Shown here piece after piece: positions 28,590 to 37,734 of a stretch of 46,912 nucleotides of DNA. Both the position numbers and the translations under genes were made by a program. The DNA is from Bacillota bacterium. Its GTDB lineage: Bacteria > Bacillota > Limnochordia > DTU087. The notes under the pieces are model-generated. The model was not told the origin of the DNA. It saw only the letters and a program-made list of their open reading frames with translations, and ran no database searches. How positions within the stretch are numbered: the stretch's first letter is position 1; each line of letters starts with the position of its first letter. The stretch covers positions 1 through 46,912 of the forward strand of contig JAAZMR010000090.1 of the NCBI GenBank assembly GCA_012798695.1, in the 5' to 3' direction.

Positions 28590-31464
28590 GCGGCTGCATA
28601 TTGGGGACTTTGGGATTATTCGCAACCAGACTCTAGATGACTTAGGTCCTGGGCTGATTGTGATTGGAGGTCCAAATCGGGCAGGTAAGACTTCATTCAT
28701 GCAGGTTCTAAGATATCTAGGTTATGGCTTCCCATTAGGAGCGAATCTACCACCTGCAACGCATGAATACCATGTAGAAGCCACTTTGTTGTCGGGAGAT
28801 GAGCTATGGGACCTTTTGATCAGTGGCTATGGCAAACCGCGGGTGACCGGATCAAAGGATAAATCGGTTTCTGCTGCCTCGCTCTTTGGTGAACTAGACC
28901 TATTTACTTATCACCAGTTATTTACCATCAGCTTGGACGAGCTGCGGCTTTTGCCGGAAGGGGTATCTAAAGGGGAGCAGGCCAAGCTGCAATCTGTGCT
29001 TTTAGGTGCGGGCCTGGCCGATGTGGCCCGAATCCCCAGGCTTAAAGATGAGCTAGATGCTGTTGCTAACAAGATCGGGGGCAAGCATGGCAGCCCCGAT
29101 GTCTGGATGTTTAAACCCTATCATGCCGTTATCCAAACAGGAGTTGCCCAGCGTGATGCTGCATTGGAGCAGATGGATGGATACCGAATGAAAGTAGACC
29201 AGTTAGCCGAGCTGGATGGCAGTATAGAAGAACTAAAAGTGCGGTTGCAGGATGTCCAGCAGCAAGTAATCAGAGTGGAAATACTGCTGCACAACTTTAG
29301 TGACTATCAGGCATGGTCCAAGCTCGATGCCGTTTTATCTGAACCGTTAGCTGATGCGCTCTTGACTCACTATCCAGAGGGCCTTCTGGAAAAGGCCAAG
29401 GCTCTCCAGGAAACCCATGAAGCGGCTCTGATTGACCACAGGGACAAGTTAGGAGCTCTGCGGCTGCGGGCAAATGGCAGGGAAGTTGGGGAGTGGCAGG
29501 CAGTATTGCTGGCCAGAGCGAATGAGATTGAATTGGCCCACCAGAACCTATCAGGGATTATGGCCCACATCGAAACCTATGAGCGCCAGCTGTTAGAAGT
29601 GCAAAGTGAAAAGCGGCGGCTCCAATCAGAGATTGATACTCTGGAACCCTCCTGGGAGGGGGATTTTGAGGTAATCGATCAGATCATCACACAAGTCGAT
29701 CCAGACAGGCTATATCGTACGATTGAGCAACATGAACTGCTTGATCAAGCATCCAGCCTCTATGGTCGGCTGCGGGGGATTCACGGTTGGGATGTTGGCA
29801 CACAGTTTCGCCTCTATGGGATTGGCTCGGCCATCGCGCTGCTAATTGGTATTATTATTGGTCTGTGGCAACCCTTGCTCGGCCTCGGTGTGGTGGTTAT
29901 TGGAGCTGTGGGGCTAGGGCTTTACTTATTTGGGCGCAGTGCGGCTAATCAAGAGGCTGTGACAAGTAGGTGCAATGTCATCGAGCAGCTGCTGGATATA
30001 GCGAGGAGAACCGATTGGGACTTTGATCCGGAAGACATAGATGAGAGCAGCTTGCGCTTACAGGCTGGGCTAGATGAGACGCAAAAAGAGCTGGTATCCT
30101 ACCGTCGTATTCTGGGCCTGACAGAGGCGGCCAAAGCCGAACGGTACCCTGCGAGGTTAACTGCGGTACAGAGATTATATGAGCGGATTCAATCCTTACG
30201 GCGGCGCGATCGGGAGTGTGAAGATGATCGTGATCGCCTGTATTCTGCTTTAGAGGGATTATCTGATCTGATTTCAGATTTGGGGTATCTGGTAGATGCA
30301 CCGCAAGCCACTGCTGGTTCCTTTAACCAAATGGCTCTGGTGATCGAAGAGATCCGACAGCATCTGCAGATGGCTAAGGATGTAGAAGCAGCTCAACGTA
30401 GACTGGCCAGCATAGAGCAGCATGTCCAGGAACTGATTAGTGAAGAGTTTAGTCTGGGTGAAGTAGCGGTTTCCGGGGATGGTCGAGATCTGGCCCACCA
30501 GTTGCAGGAGGTTATCCAGGCGGGTGAAAAGCGAGTCTTCTACGCAAATGCGATGCATGAGAGGCAGACCCTTGAGCAAAGGATGCAGCATTCCTTGGGG
30601 CGCAGGGAAATTGCCGCTTTACAGGCAGTTCTTCCAGATATAGCCATCTCCAAGGAGTCCGGTATCGAAGAGAGACCAGCAGGTGAGGCATCTGTACCGG
30701 TATGGAACAGATTATATGAGGAGTACCTATCCCGCGGGGATCTGGAGGAATCTTTGAGGAGAGCGGAGCAGGACAGTTTGGCTATAGGAGCAGAGCTTGA
30801 GGAGCTGCAGCAGGCACGGGACGATTTACATCGGGAAATCAGAGCCTTAGATACTGATCAAACCTTGACCCAGGCGCAAAGGGCTATAGATCAGGCAAGG
30901 AGCCAGTTGGAACCTCTCGCTCTCCAATATGGTGTGTACAAGGTCGCTGCTTTATTACTAGATACTTTGTATAAACAGTTTCTCGCTGAGGTGAAGGATA
31001 CGCTGCTGATCCGGTCAAGCGACTTGTTGCGGGAGATGACTGATGGTGAGTATCAGGAAATACAGCCACTAGATCAGCTGACCGAGGCCGGCTTTCAAGT
31101 CCAACTCGATGGGGGAGAGCAGTTACTGCCGAATGCCTTGAGCCGGGGCACGATAGAGCAGCTGTTTCTCGCAGTGCGGTTAGGAAGGATCCAAGAGATT
31201 GAGCCTGCCTTGCCGGTGATCTTTGATGACAGCTTGGTGAATTTTGATCCACGCCATGCTCACCAAGCGGTACAGGCGATCATGGGACTAGCTAGAAGGC
31301 ATCAGGTATTTGTGCTTACCTGTCATCCGGAGCTAGTGGACCTGATTAATCAAGTGGCGGGCCAAGAGCCGATTCAATACTGGCATCTGGATCGGGGAGT
31401 GTTCTCTTTAGCTGATGGGCCTCAGCTGATAGAATTACTAGGATTAGGAAGCTTTGGCAGGTAA
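28579..31464 (+). CDS. yhaN: YhaN-like SMC-family ATPase
   Basis: 961 residues from TTG 28579 (GGAAGGGGGTGGG site upstream). Walker A is GGPNRAGKTSF at about 30-40; the C-terminus has an ATP-cassette core with LSRGTIEQLFLAVRLGR signature, FDDSLVNFD Walker B and a final TCHPELVDL. Long coiled coils lie between. Near residue 430 two hydrophobic helices (IALLIGIIIGLW and VVVIGAVGLGLYLF) break the coil, suggesting membrane attachment, as in YhaN of Bacilli. It partners the YhaO nuclease for end processing or DNA repair. Confidence 0.88.
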   Translation: MKIKRLHIGDFGIIRNQTLDDLGPGLIVIGGPNRAGKTSFMQVLRYLGYGFPLGANLPPATHEYHVEATLLSGDELWDLLISGYGKPRVTGSKDKSVSAASLFGELDLFTYHQLFTISLDELRLLPEGVSKGEQAKLQSVLLGAGLADVARIPRLKDELDAVANKIGGKHGSPDVWMFKPYHAVIQTGVAQRDAALEQMDGYRMKVDQLAELDGSIEELKVRLQDVQQQVIRVEILLHNFSDYQAWSKLDAVLSEPLADALLTHYPEGLLEKAKALQETHEAALIDHRDKLGALRLRANGREVGEWQAVLLARANEIELAHQNLSGIMAHIETYERQLLEVQSEKRRLQSEIDTLEPSWEGDFEVIDQIITQVDPDRLYRTIEQHELLDQASSLYGRLRGIHGWDVGTQFRLYGIGSAIALLIGIIIGLWQPLLGLGVVVIGAVGLGLYLFGRSAANQEAVTSRCNVIEQLLDIARRTDWDFDPEDIDESSLRLQAGLDETQKELVSYRRILGLTEAAKAERYPARLTAVQRLYERIQSLRRRDRECEDDRDRLYSALEGLSDLISDLGYLVDAPQATAGSFNQMALVIEEIRQHLQMAKDVEAAQRRLASIEQHVQELISEEFSLGEVAVSGDGRDLAHQLQEVIQAGEKRVFYANAMHERQTLEQRMQHSLGRREIAALQAVLPDIAISKESGIEERPAGEASVPVWNRLYEEYLSRGDLEESLRRAEQDSLAIGAELEELQQARDDLHREIRALDTDQTLTQAQRAIDQARSQLEPLALQYGVYKVAALLLDTLYKQFLAEVKDTLLIRSSDLLREMTDGEYQEIQPLDQLTEAGFQVQLDGGEQLLPNALSRGTIEQLFLAVRLGRIQEIEPALPVIFDDSLVNFDPRHAHQAVQAIMGLARRHQVFVLTCHPELVDLINQVAGQEPIQYWHLDRGVFSLADGPQLIELLGLGSFGR

Positions 31465-31537
31465 ATGGCCACCAGTACCGTGGCATTAGATATCCAACTG
31501 CTTAGCATCATCCAACATATGCAAGGGGGCTTTTACT

Positions 31538-32941
31538 ATGAAGGAGAAAACAAAGATAGGGCTGGTTGCGATCTCAGATGAAAGGCCGGCCATTCACGGG
31601 CAAGATGAACAGCACAACCTAGATTATTTGCACATGATCAAAACGGTTCTAGAGGCTCGAGTCGATGAGGCCGGAGAGAATCTCGAGTTTGTTGTTGAGG
31701 ACCGGATCATCAATAGTATGAAGTTGGCAGTGTCTTTGGCCAAAAGGATGCGAGCCGAAGATGTTGCCGGTGTAGCTATGTGTCATCATATGTGGACATT
31801 CGCTCGCGAGGCAGCCATGTTTGCCAGGGTTTATGGGGGGCCTGTAGCCGGTTATACTAATAAAGATCCCTTACGGCCAGCCTTGGTTGGGTTGCTTTGT
31901 AGTGGTGGGACCCTAGACAAGATGGGGGTTTATCACCCACGTATCATAGGGGACATCAATCGGGAGGATGTGCAAGATGAATTCCTCTCCTGGGCAAGGG
32001 CAGCCAGTACGGCCAGCAACCTCCTCGGTGAGACCTACTGCAATTTCGGTGGCCGCAGCATGGGGATGGGAACTGCGGTAAGGGATGCTAATGACTGGAT
32101 CAAGCGATATGGTGTTGATGTTGAACAAGTTGACCAGGTAGTGCTTTTGGAGCGGGCCAAGCAGGTGGATGGCAAACTGGTGGAGCATGCTTTCAGCTGG
32201 CTGAGGGCAAACGTTGGCCATATAGATCCAACTGTACCGGAAGAGAAAATCAAGAATCAGATTCGGCTGTATGAGGCCACCAAGCAAATCTGCAATGAAA
32301 AAGGGATAGATTTCTATGGGGTTAAATGTCAGCCAGAGCTGAGTGAGATCACCGATTACGCAGTTCCCTGCCTGAACCAAGCCTTCTCCAATAGCGATTT
32401 TGACTGGAATGGTCCCAAGGAGCCGGTAGTTTGCGCCTGTGAGGCAGATATGGGTGCGGCGATGACCATGCGTCTACTTCAGGGGGTTTCCGGCCAGCCG
32501 GCTCTCTTCATGGATTTCCGAGACTATGACGAAAGACGGGATGAGTATATATTCTGCAATTGCGGCTCACAATCTGTGTGCTATGCTAAGGATATGGAAG
32601 ATATTCACTTAGTCCACACGGATAAGTACTATCCATCAGGTGGTGTGCATGTACAGTATGTCTGTAAAGCAGGAGAGGTGACCGTTGCTCGGTTGTGTGA
32701 GGATGCCGATGGGGAGTGGATGGCGATCATCCCCGGACAATTCCTTTACTATGACCGGGAGAGATGCCAAGAGACCAGCCCCCTATGGCCACATGCCTAT
32801 CTGAAGGCAGATATTGATCCCGATGAACTCTTGCAGGTATATGGGTCGAACCATGGTCATGCGGTGTACGGCAACTGGGTTAAGGAATTAACTCATCTTG
32901 GCAAGATACTAGGGTTCAGGACTAAGGTATTTGGACGGTAA
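31538..32941 (+). CDS. L-fucose/L-arabinose isomerase-fold protein (copy 2)
   Basis: 467 residues, paralogous to the protein at 22059-23561 (shared DWNGPKEP, QIRLY and the same layout). The metal ligands align: Glu302 (CACEADM), Asp326 (LFMDFRD) and His439 (GSNHGHA). It is cysteine-rich around residues 340-350 (IFCNCGSQSVCYAK), which the first copy is not. Sub-functionalisation or a different aldose is likely. GGGGG precedes the ATG by about 12 bases. Its neighbours (YhaN before, a cation exporter after) give no pathway clue. Confidence 0.86.
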   Translation: MKEKTKIGLVAISDERPAIHGQDEQHNLDYLHMIKTVLEARVDEAGENLEFVVEDRIINSMKLAVSLAKRMRAEDVAGVAMCHHMWTFAREAAMFARVYGGPVAGYTNKDPLRPALVGLLCSGGTLDKMGVYHPRIIGDINREDVQDEFLSWARAASTASNLLGETYCNFGGRSMGMGTAVRDANDWIKRYGVDVEQVDQVVLLERAKQVDGKLVEHAFSWLRANVGHIDPTVPEEKIKNQIRLYEATKQICNEKGIDFYGVKCQPELSEITDYAVPCLNQAFSNSDFDWNGPKEPVVCACEADMGAAMTMRLLQGVSGQPALFMDFRDYDERRDEYIFCNCGSQSVCYAKDMEDIHLVHTDKYYPSGGVHVQYVCKAGEVTVARLCEDADGEWMAIIPGQFLYYDRERCQETSPLWPHAYLKADIDPDELLQVYGSNHGHAVYGNWVKELTHLGKILGFRTKVFGR

Positions 32942-33004
32942 AGCTCGGCCCAGAGAGGCTCCTATGAGTCGGCCCCGTCGGCCAATTTATGGGAAAGCCG
33001 CTAG

Positions 33005-33033
33005 TTGCAGAACCTCAGCAAATTGCATATAAT
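33005..33033 (+). promoter_or_regulatory. SigA-type promoter of the CDF transcript
   Basis: TTGCAG at 33005-33010 and TATAAT at 33028-33033 are 17 bases apart. Start of transcription is expected near 33040, which leaves a leader of about 157 bases before the CDF start codon. Confidence 0.75.
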
Positions 33034-33056
33034 AAACTCAGCCGATTCATGAGATC

Positions 33057-33171
33057 AGGCGATGGGCGAACCTCCTGGGAGGGATGCCCATGGTGCTGGG
33101 CTGTGTAACAGCAGCAGGTACGCCTTTAGAACCTGTGGGACTCAATGGCTAATTGGGGACCACAGGTTTTT
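33057..33171 (+). ncRNA. Riboswitch-like leader with intrinsic terminator
   Basis: The leader has a closing helix P1 (AGGCG 33057-33061 with CGCCT 33121-33125). P2 is ATGGGC 33062-33067 with GCCCAT 33086-33091, topped by CCTCC/GGAGG. P3 is GCTG/CAGC with CTG/CAG. Then comes an intrinsic terminator, AACCTGTGG 33130-33138 with CCACAGGTT 33160-33168 and five Ts. CAGGT at 33115-33119 can pair with ACCTG at 33131-33135, so an antiterminator is possible. It matches no class I can name with confidence; the downstream metal transporter suggests a metal-ion sensor. Confidence 0.6.
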
Positions 33172-33196
33172 CGTATCTCTAATGAGGAGGATTAGT

Positions 33197-34087
33197 ATGG
33201 AAGAGACCCGTTATGAGATGGCTAGGCGAGTTTCGTTGAACACAATGATTGGTAATATCCTTCTTACTGCTGTAAAGGCTGGGGTGGGGATCATCTCCCA
33301 AAGCTCAGCCTTGATCGCAGATGCTCTGCACTCGGCTTCGGATATTGCTACAACGTTGGTAGTGATGTACAGTATGCGGATCTCCAAGTTACCCCCAGAT
33401 CCGGAACACCCTTACGGCCATGGCCGAGCAGAGAGTATAGGAGCTAAGGTTCTGTCTGTCATACTGGTCTTAGTGGGGTTGAGCATGGGCACATCGTCTA
33501 TTAGGCAACTGTGGGGTGGCACCTATGTCGTGCCTGGGCGTCTGGCGCTCTGGGCGATCCTGCTTTCGATCGTGACCAAGGAAGGCATGTATCGGTATAC
33601 TGTGGCTGTGGGCAGGACGATCGATAGCACGGCTTTGATAGCGGATGCCCTACATCACCGCTCTGATGCTTTCTCATCGGTGGCAGCATTCTTGGGCGTG
33701 ATTGGTGCCAGGCTGGGGTATCCTGTTCTTGATCCACTGGCGGCTGCGGTAGTAGCGATTTTCATAGTCCGAATGGGCATTGAAGTCTTTCGCAGTTCAC
33801 TAGATGAGCTGATGGATGCACAGGTACACGAGACCCTGCAAGCTGAGGTGCACCAATATGCCAATGGCATACCGGGAGTACAACATGTGGATGATGTGCG
33901 CATCCGGCGATATGGGCCTCAATATGTGATTGATCTGAAAGTCAGTGTTGATCATCACCTGACGGTCAAGGAAGGTCATGAGATTGCGGCCCACGTGAAG
34001 GGAGCATTGCGAGATTCTCTACCATCTGTGGGAGACGTCTTGGTACATGTCAATCCATATCCGGATCAACATGACCTGGTGGATTAA
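33197..34087 (+). CDS. Cation diffusion facilitator transporter
   Basis: A 296-residue CDF protein with about six membrane helices. The metal sites are DALHSASD and the second DALHHRSDAFSS, and the cytoplasmic domain near residues 210-290 has VDDVRIRRYG and IDLKVSVDHH. The DxxxD-type sites here contain His, typical of Zn/Fe/Mn-type exporters. GAGGAGG precedes ATG 33197 by 6 bases; the longer frame from 33062 runs through the structured leader and is not real. It exports divalent metal from the cytosol under control of the leader described above. Confidence 0.92.
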   Translation: MEETRYEMARRVSLNTMIGNILLTAVKAGVGIISQSSALIADALHSASDIATTLVVMYSMRISKLPPDPEHPYGHGRAESIGAKVLSVILVLVGLSMGTSSIRQLWGGTYVVPGRLALWAILLSIVTKEGMYRYTVAVGRTIDSTALIADALHHRSDAFSSVAAFLGVIGARLGYPVLDPLAAAVVAIFIVRMGIEVFRSSLDELMDAQVHETLQAEVHQYANGIPGVQHVDDVRIRRYGPQYVIDLKVSVDHHLTVKEGHEIAAHVKGALRDSLPSVGDVLVHVNPYPDQHDLVD

Positions 34088-34147
34088 GCACTTTGTCTCT
34101 TGGCAGCCCTAGCTATTGTCGATTCGCAACTATTGCTGGATAAGTAA

Positions 34148-34178
34148 GGGGTGGAGCTACCATTTGGTATTCCACCCC
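34148..34178. terminator. Hairpin after the CDF gene
   Basis: GGGGTGGA pairs with TCCACCCC, with inner TACCA/GGTA. It lies about 60 bases past the CDF stop between convergent genes. No T-run follows. Confidence 0.6.
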
Positions 34179-34191
34179 TAGCGGTTTAGCC

Positions 34192-34226
34192 ATCAGCGGC
34201 TAATCCCCAGTATCTCTGCCGCTGAT
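34192..34226. terminator. Second hairpin between convergent genes
   Basis: ATCAGCGGC and GCCGCTGAT form a 9-bp perfect stem with a 17-base loop, giving a tandem pair with the previous hairpin. Confidence 0.55.
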
Positions 34227-34274
34227 TCCGGCAGCTTCACCTGACAAGATCCTTGCTAATAGTCTCTCACCAGC

Positions 34275-34679
34275 TTAGCCGACCTGTGATGCCCTATCCA
34301 TGTCTCGGCTGGCAATCAGATCAATCCCCGTATCTAAGAGGTCAGCAAGGATCACATCACCAGTGTGTACCGGTGCCTCTACCTCTATATTTGCCAGAAC
34401 ACTCATTGCCTTAGCCAACAGCCCTTTAGGTATGGCGGCGGCGGTTCTGACCGGCAGCAGCGGCAAAGCACCGCCTTTGATCTTCACAGTGGTGGTCAGC
34501 ACCCTTCTCGGGTTTAGCACTTCGTTTCTAGCATATTCTTGTCCTCGACGACACTGAAATCCAGTGATTTCCAGCTCTCCATCGGCACCACTGCGCACTT
34601 CTAGCTGACAGCCGGTGGGGCAAGTGATACAGGTCATCTTCCGATTAAACTCTTTAGTCAGTTGGCCATCTTTTATCAT
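34275..34679 (-). CDS. DUF1667 cysteine-rich protein
   Basis: A 134-residue DUF1667 protein. Its cysteines are CITCPTGCQ near the start and QCRRGQEYA further on, likely for an iron-sulfur or zinc site. The family always sits beside FAD oxidoreductases of the GlpA type. The ATG overlaps the upstream stop in ATGA, with GGAGGGG 7 bases ahead, so translation is coupled. It is the third gene of the operon and probably an electron-transfer partner. Confidence 0.85.
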   Translation of the reverse strand: MIKDGQLTKEFNRKMTCITCPTGCQLEVRSGADGELEITGFQCRRGQEYARNEVLNPRRVLTTTVKIKGGALPLLPVRTAAAIPKGLLAKAMSVLANIEVEAPVHTGDVILADLLDTGIDLIASRDMDRASQVG

Positions 34680-36004
34680 TTGCGCGCCCCTCCCACTTTC
34701 TCTCGCTGAGGCCTAACTAGTTGTATCTGGGCTTCCACACAGAGCTCCCCAGCCAAGGGTTTTCCTGGTTGGTATCCCAGGTCATGCCAATGCTCTGGCT
34801 TGAGCCTGATTTTCAGCATTTCACTGGGCCGCACCTGTCGTTTGCGGGTTAATGTGACTCCATTCAGAGAAAGGGTAATGGCCTCCATAGGCTGTGTCAC
34901 CCTCAGGTAAAGATCTGCCTGGGCACCTGGTGTCAGGCGCTGTGGCAAGACATAACGGACATTTTCCCCTGGCTTCACTGTCACCTGATCTTCTTTTCTG
35001 TCCGAAGGGTCGATATCTGTTTTTTGCAGAGCATAGTGAGCTGCAGCTGTCCCGGCAATCTCTGCTTCTTCACTGACATAATCTACCAAATCATGGACAT
35101 GCAGCACATTGCCACAGGCAAAAATACCCGGAACCAGGGTTTCTCGGTTTTCATCAACTATGGCTCCACTAGTTCTGCTATCCAATGGGACCCTAGCTGC
35201 TTGTGACAGCTCATTTTCCGGAATGAGACCAACAGAAAGCAGTAGTGTATCACAGGCAATATGCCGATCAGTACCGGGAATGGGCTGCCACTTGTCGTCT
35301 ACTTGACTGACTGTTACGCCTTCAACCCGGTCCTTTCCGTGAATAGCCGTTACAGTTGAACTCAGATAGAGGGGGATATCAAAGTCTTCCAGACATTGGG
35401 CGATGTTTCTGGCTAGCCCAGCCGGGTAAGGCATGATCTCAACAACTGCTTCTACCTTGGCTCCCTCTAATGTAAAGCGTCGGGCCATGATCAGCCCGAT
35501 ATCACCGGAACCTAGGATTACCACCCTTTTACCCGGCATATAGGCATCGATGTTGACAAATCTTTGGGCAGTACCGGCAGTAAAGACTCCCGCAGGCCGA
35601 GTCCCTGGGATGCTCAATGCTCCCCGGGTTCTTTCCCGGCAGCCCATGGCCAGGATAGTGGCTTTGGCTTTTAGAATGATCAGCCCATAGCGAGGATGGA
35701 CAGCTGTGATTTCTTGTTGGGGGGATAGGTTGAGTACCATGGTATTTAGGTATACTTCTATCCCAGGGTCTTGTTGTACCTCAGGTATGAAACGATAGGC
35801 GTATTCCGGACCGGTCAACTCTTCCTGAAAACGATGCAGACCGAAACCGTTATGGATACATTGCTGGAGAATCCCTCCGAGCTCGTGGTTGCGCTCAACG
35901 ATTGTCACATGCTGAGCACCTGCTTTACGAGCCGCCAGCGCGGCCGCTAGGCCGGCTGGCCCGCCACCGATGATGGCCACATCTGTATGATAGGTTCTAG
36001 TCAT
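34676..36004 (-). CDS. NAD(P)/FAD-dependent oxidoreductase
   Basis: 442 residues of the pyridine nucleotide-disulphide oxidoreductase type. The FAD motif VAIIGGGPAGLAAALAA starts the protein and the NAD motif VVILGSGDIGLIMARR is near residue 170; GIFACGNVLHVHDLVDYV is the second FAD segment. It overlaps the upstream GlpA-like gene by 8 bases. In this operon type it acts with the GlpA-like and DUF1667 proteins, probably moving electrons from glycerol-3-phosphate or another hydroxy compound. Confidence 0.88.
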   Translation of the reverse strand: MTRTYHTDVAIIGGGPAGLAAALAARKAGAQHVTIVERNHELGGILQQCIHNGFGLHRFQEELTGPEYAYRFIPEVQQDPGIEVYLNTMVLNLSPQQEITAVHPRYGLIILKAKATILAMGCRERTRGALSIPGTRPAGVFTAGTAQRFVNIDAYMPGKRVVILGSGDIGLIMARRFTLEGAKVEAVVEIMPYPAGLARNIAQCLEDFDIPLYLSSTVTAIHGKDRVEGVTVSQVDDKWQPIPGTDRHIACDTLLLSVGLIPENELSQAARVPLDSRTSGAIVDENRETLVPGIFACGNVLHVHDLVDYVSEEAEIAGTAAAHYALQKTDIDPSDRKEDQVTVKPGENVRYVLPQRLTPGAQADLYLRVTQPMEAITLSLNGVTLTRKRQVRPSEMLKIRLKPEHWHDLGYQPGKPLAGELCVEAQIQLVRPQREKVGGARK

Positions 36005-37466
36005 GCAGCTCTCCCCCTTTCAAAAATCCTTTGGCTTCAGCTACTAAGAGGTGACTGCCATCGCCTCGCTTGGTGACCTCTAGGGGAGTCACGCCTAATT
36101 CTCGGGCGAGAATCCTGACCACATGGGGTGTACAAAAACCACCTTGACAGCGCCCCATACCTGCCCGAGTGCGGAATTTGACTCCATCTACAGTCCTGGC
36201 ACCTCGGTGTATGGCATCCACAATTTCGCCTTCAGTGATCGTCTCACAGCGGCACACCACATGGGCATAAAGAGGATTTTCCTGGATCACCCGTGCCTTT
36301 TCCTCATCAGATAGCTCCTTGAAGCGGATGACTGGGGGCCTGCGTGGATTGAAATTGGGCTTCTCATTGAGGGGAAGTCCGGCTTCCGCCAACATGTGGC
36401 ATACATGCTTGGCTATGGCGGGTGCCGCAGTTAGTCCCGGTGATTCGATGCCCATCAGATGCACGGCTCTACCCTCATGGGAAGTTTCGAAAATGAAATC
36501 TCCCGTGGAGGAGCCGGCTCGGATTCCGGCGAAGGAAGCGATAATATCTCGGCGGTTGAGACTGGGAACTAGTCCTTGTGTAAAAGCGAAGATTTCATCA
36601 AAACCCTCGGCTGTCGTAGCCAGATCATCCTTATAGGGCAGTTCCAAAGCAGTGGGGCCAATCATCAGGTTCCCTTCAGCAGTGGGAATGACCAGGATGC
36701 CTTTGGATTTTGGTGTGGGAACTGGGAATATGGTATGGGTGACCAGATCGCTAACCCGCTGATCAAAAAGGTATTCTTCTCCCTTGCGGGGGATAATAGG
36801 TGCTGCATCCAGCCCGCAAATTCTGGCCAGGTCATCGGCAAAAAGACCGGCTGAATTGACCAAATAAGTGGTAGTCCAGGAGTCCCCATTGTCAGTGGTG
36901 ACCACAAACCCGTTCTCGGTGTGAGCAATATCGGTTACGGCCAGGCCGGTATAGACCTCAGCTCCATTAGCAACGGCATTCTCAGCTTGAGCCATAGCCA
37001 GTTCAAAGGGGGCTACAACTGCTCCTGAGGGTGCCCGCAGGGCAAGGCAGATTTCCGGTGCGAGATTGGGCTCCAGGTGATGGGTTGCTTCTGCATCCAA
37101 GAGCTCCATACCCTCGACTCCGTTCTCCAATCCCTGTTGGTAATAGCGTCTGAGTATTTCTTCCTCCTCTTCAGTCCTAGCCACCATCATCAGGCCATTG
37201 CGCCAAAACGGCACATCTAGCTCATCACAAAGCTGCTCAAACATGCGGTTGCCAGCTACACTCAACTTCGTCTTCCATGAGCCCGGTTCAGAATGGAAAC
37301 CGGCATGTACAATGCCGCTATTGGCTTTGGTAGTTCCCCAACCGATTTCCGCAGCCTTCTCCAGCAGCGCAGTCTGCAGCTGTAAGCGTGATAGGGCCCG
37401 CAGGATCGCAGTGCCCACTACGCCTCCACCAATAATAATTACATCATAATGGGTTTTTGTGCCCAC
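35997..37466 (-). CDS. glpA: GlpA-like FAD-dependent dehydrogenase
   Basis: 489 residues. The N-terminal DAO domain has DVIIIGGGVVGTAILR, and the C-terminal Fer2_BFD domain has CRCETITEGEIV and GRCQGGFCTPHV for a 2Fe-2S-type site. This resembles GlpA, the catalytic subunit of anaerobic glycerol-3-phosphate dehydrogenase, but related proteins oxidise other hydroxy-acids. The start is GTG 37466 since AGAGAGG lies 9 bases upstream; GTG 37475 would abut that site. The gene heads a three-gene operon behind a leader terminator. Confidence 0.86.
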   Translation of the reverse strand: MGTKTHYDVIIIGGGVVGTAILRALSRLQLQTALLEKAAEIGWGTTKANSGIVHAGFHSEPGSWKTKLSVAGNRMFEQLCDELDVPFWRNGLMMVARTEEEEEILRRYYQQGLENGVEGMELLDAEATHHLEPNLAPEICLALRAPSGAVVAPFELAMAQAENAVANGAEVYTGLAVTDIAHTENGFVVTTDNGDSWTTTYLVNSAGLFADDLARICGLDAAPIIPRKGEEYLFDQRVSDLVTHTIFPVPTPKSKGILVIPTAEGNLMIGPTALELPYKDDLATTAEGFDEIFAFTQGLVPSLNRRDIIASFAGIRAGSSTGDFIFETSHEGRAVHLMGIESPGLTAAPAIAKHVCHMLAEAGLPLNEKPNFNPRRPPVIRFKELSDEEKARVIQENPLYAHVVCRCETITEGEIVDAIHRGARTVDGVKFRTRAGMGRCQGGFCTPHVVRILARELGVTPLEVTKRGDGSHLLVAEAKGFLKGGELHD

Positions 37467-37502
37467 CCATGTCACCTCTCTTTAGCTTCATTGACAAACA
37501 AA

Positions 37503-37558
37503 AGAAGATCCCATGATCCAGGGTAACCAAAATTACCCCCGGACTCTCAGGATCTTCT
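37503..37558 (-). terminator. Leader terminator (attenuator) of the glpA-like operon
   Basis: Read on the minus strand, AGAAGATCC and GGATCTTCT make a 9-bp stem, with GGGTAA/TTACCC nested, followed by TTTTGTTTG. It lies between a promoter and the first gene, and no minus-strand gene is directly upstream, so it must act as an attenuator. GAGTCC inside it (plus-strand 37541-37546) can pair with GGACTC near the transcript start (37619-37624). Confidence 0.75.
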
Positions 37559-37625
37559 CCTCATCTCCTGCCCTGACTTTCCAGGTATGTAGCTTTACTC
37601 TTATTGGATGGTTCTCTTGAGTCCT

Positions 37626-37654
37626 ATTTTACCGGTTTGCGGTGAGAATGGCAA
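37626..37654 (-). promoter_or_regulatory. SigA-type promoter of the glpA-like operon
   Basis: On the minus strand TTGCCA (37649-37654) and TAAAAT (37626-37631) are 17 bases apart. The start would be near 37619, giving a leader of roughly 150 bases that contains the terminator. Confidence 0.7.
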
Positions 37655-37734
37655 GGGGTGCCAGCTTTCAGTAACAGTGAAGGGATATATATACTGATGT
37701 TGAAATTCTCATATAGAACAATGTTGCGGACTAT

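Noticed and set aside
33057-33092. GGCGATGG at the leader start resembles the fluoride riboswitch
   Set aside because: The octamer is shared, but the following CGCC pseudoknot partner and the rest of the consensus are missing, and the gene is a CDF exporter.
33062-33196. Longer N-terminus for the CDF protein
   Set aside because: The extension runs through the structured leader and terminator, while ATG 33197 has GAGGAGG.
37560-37640. GCAAACC and AAAGCTAC fragments in the glpA-like leader, reminiscent of cyclic-di-GMP-I aptamers
   Set aside because: The two helices and spacing of that aptamer cannot be formed, so the match is chance.
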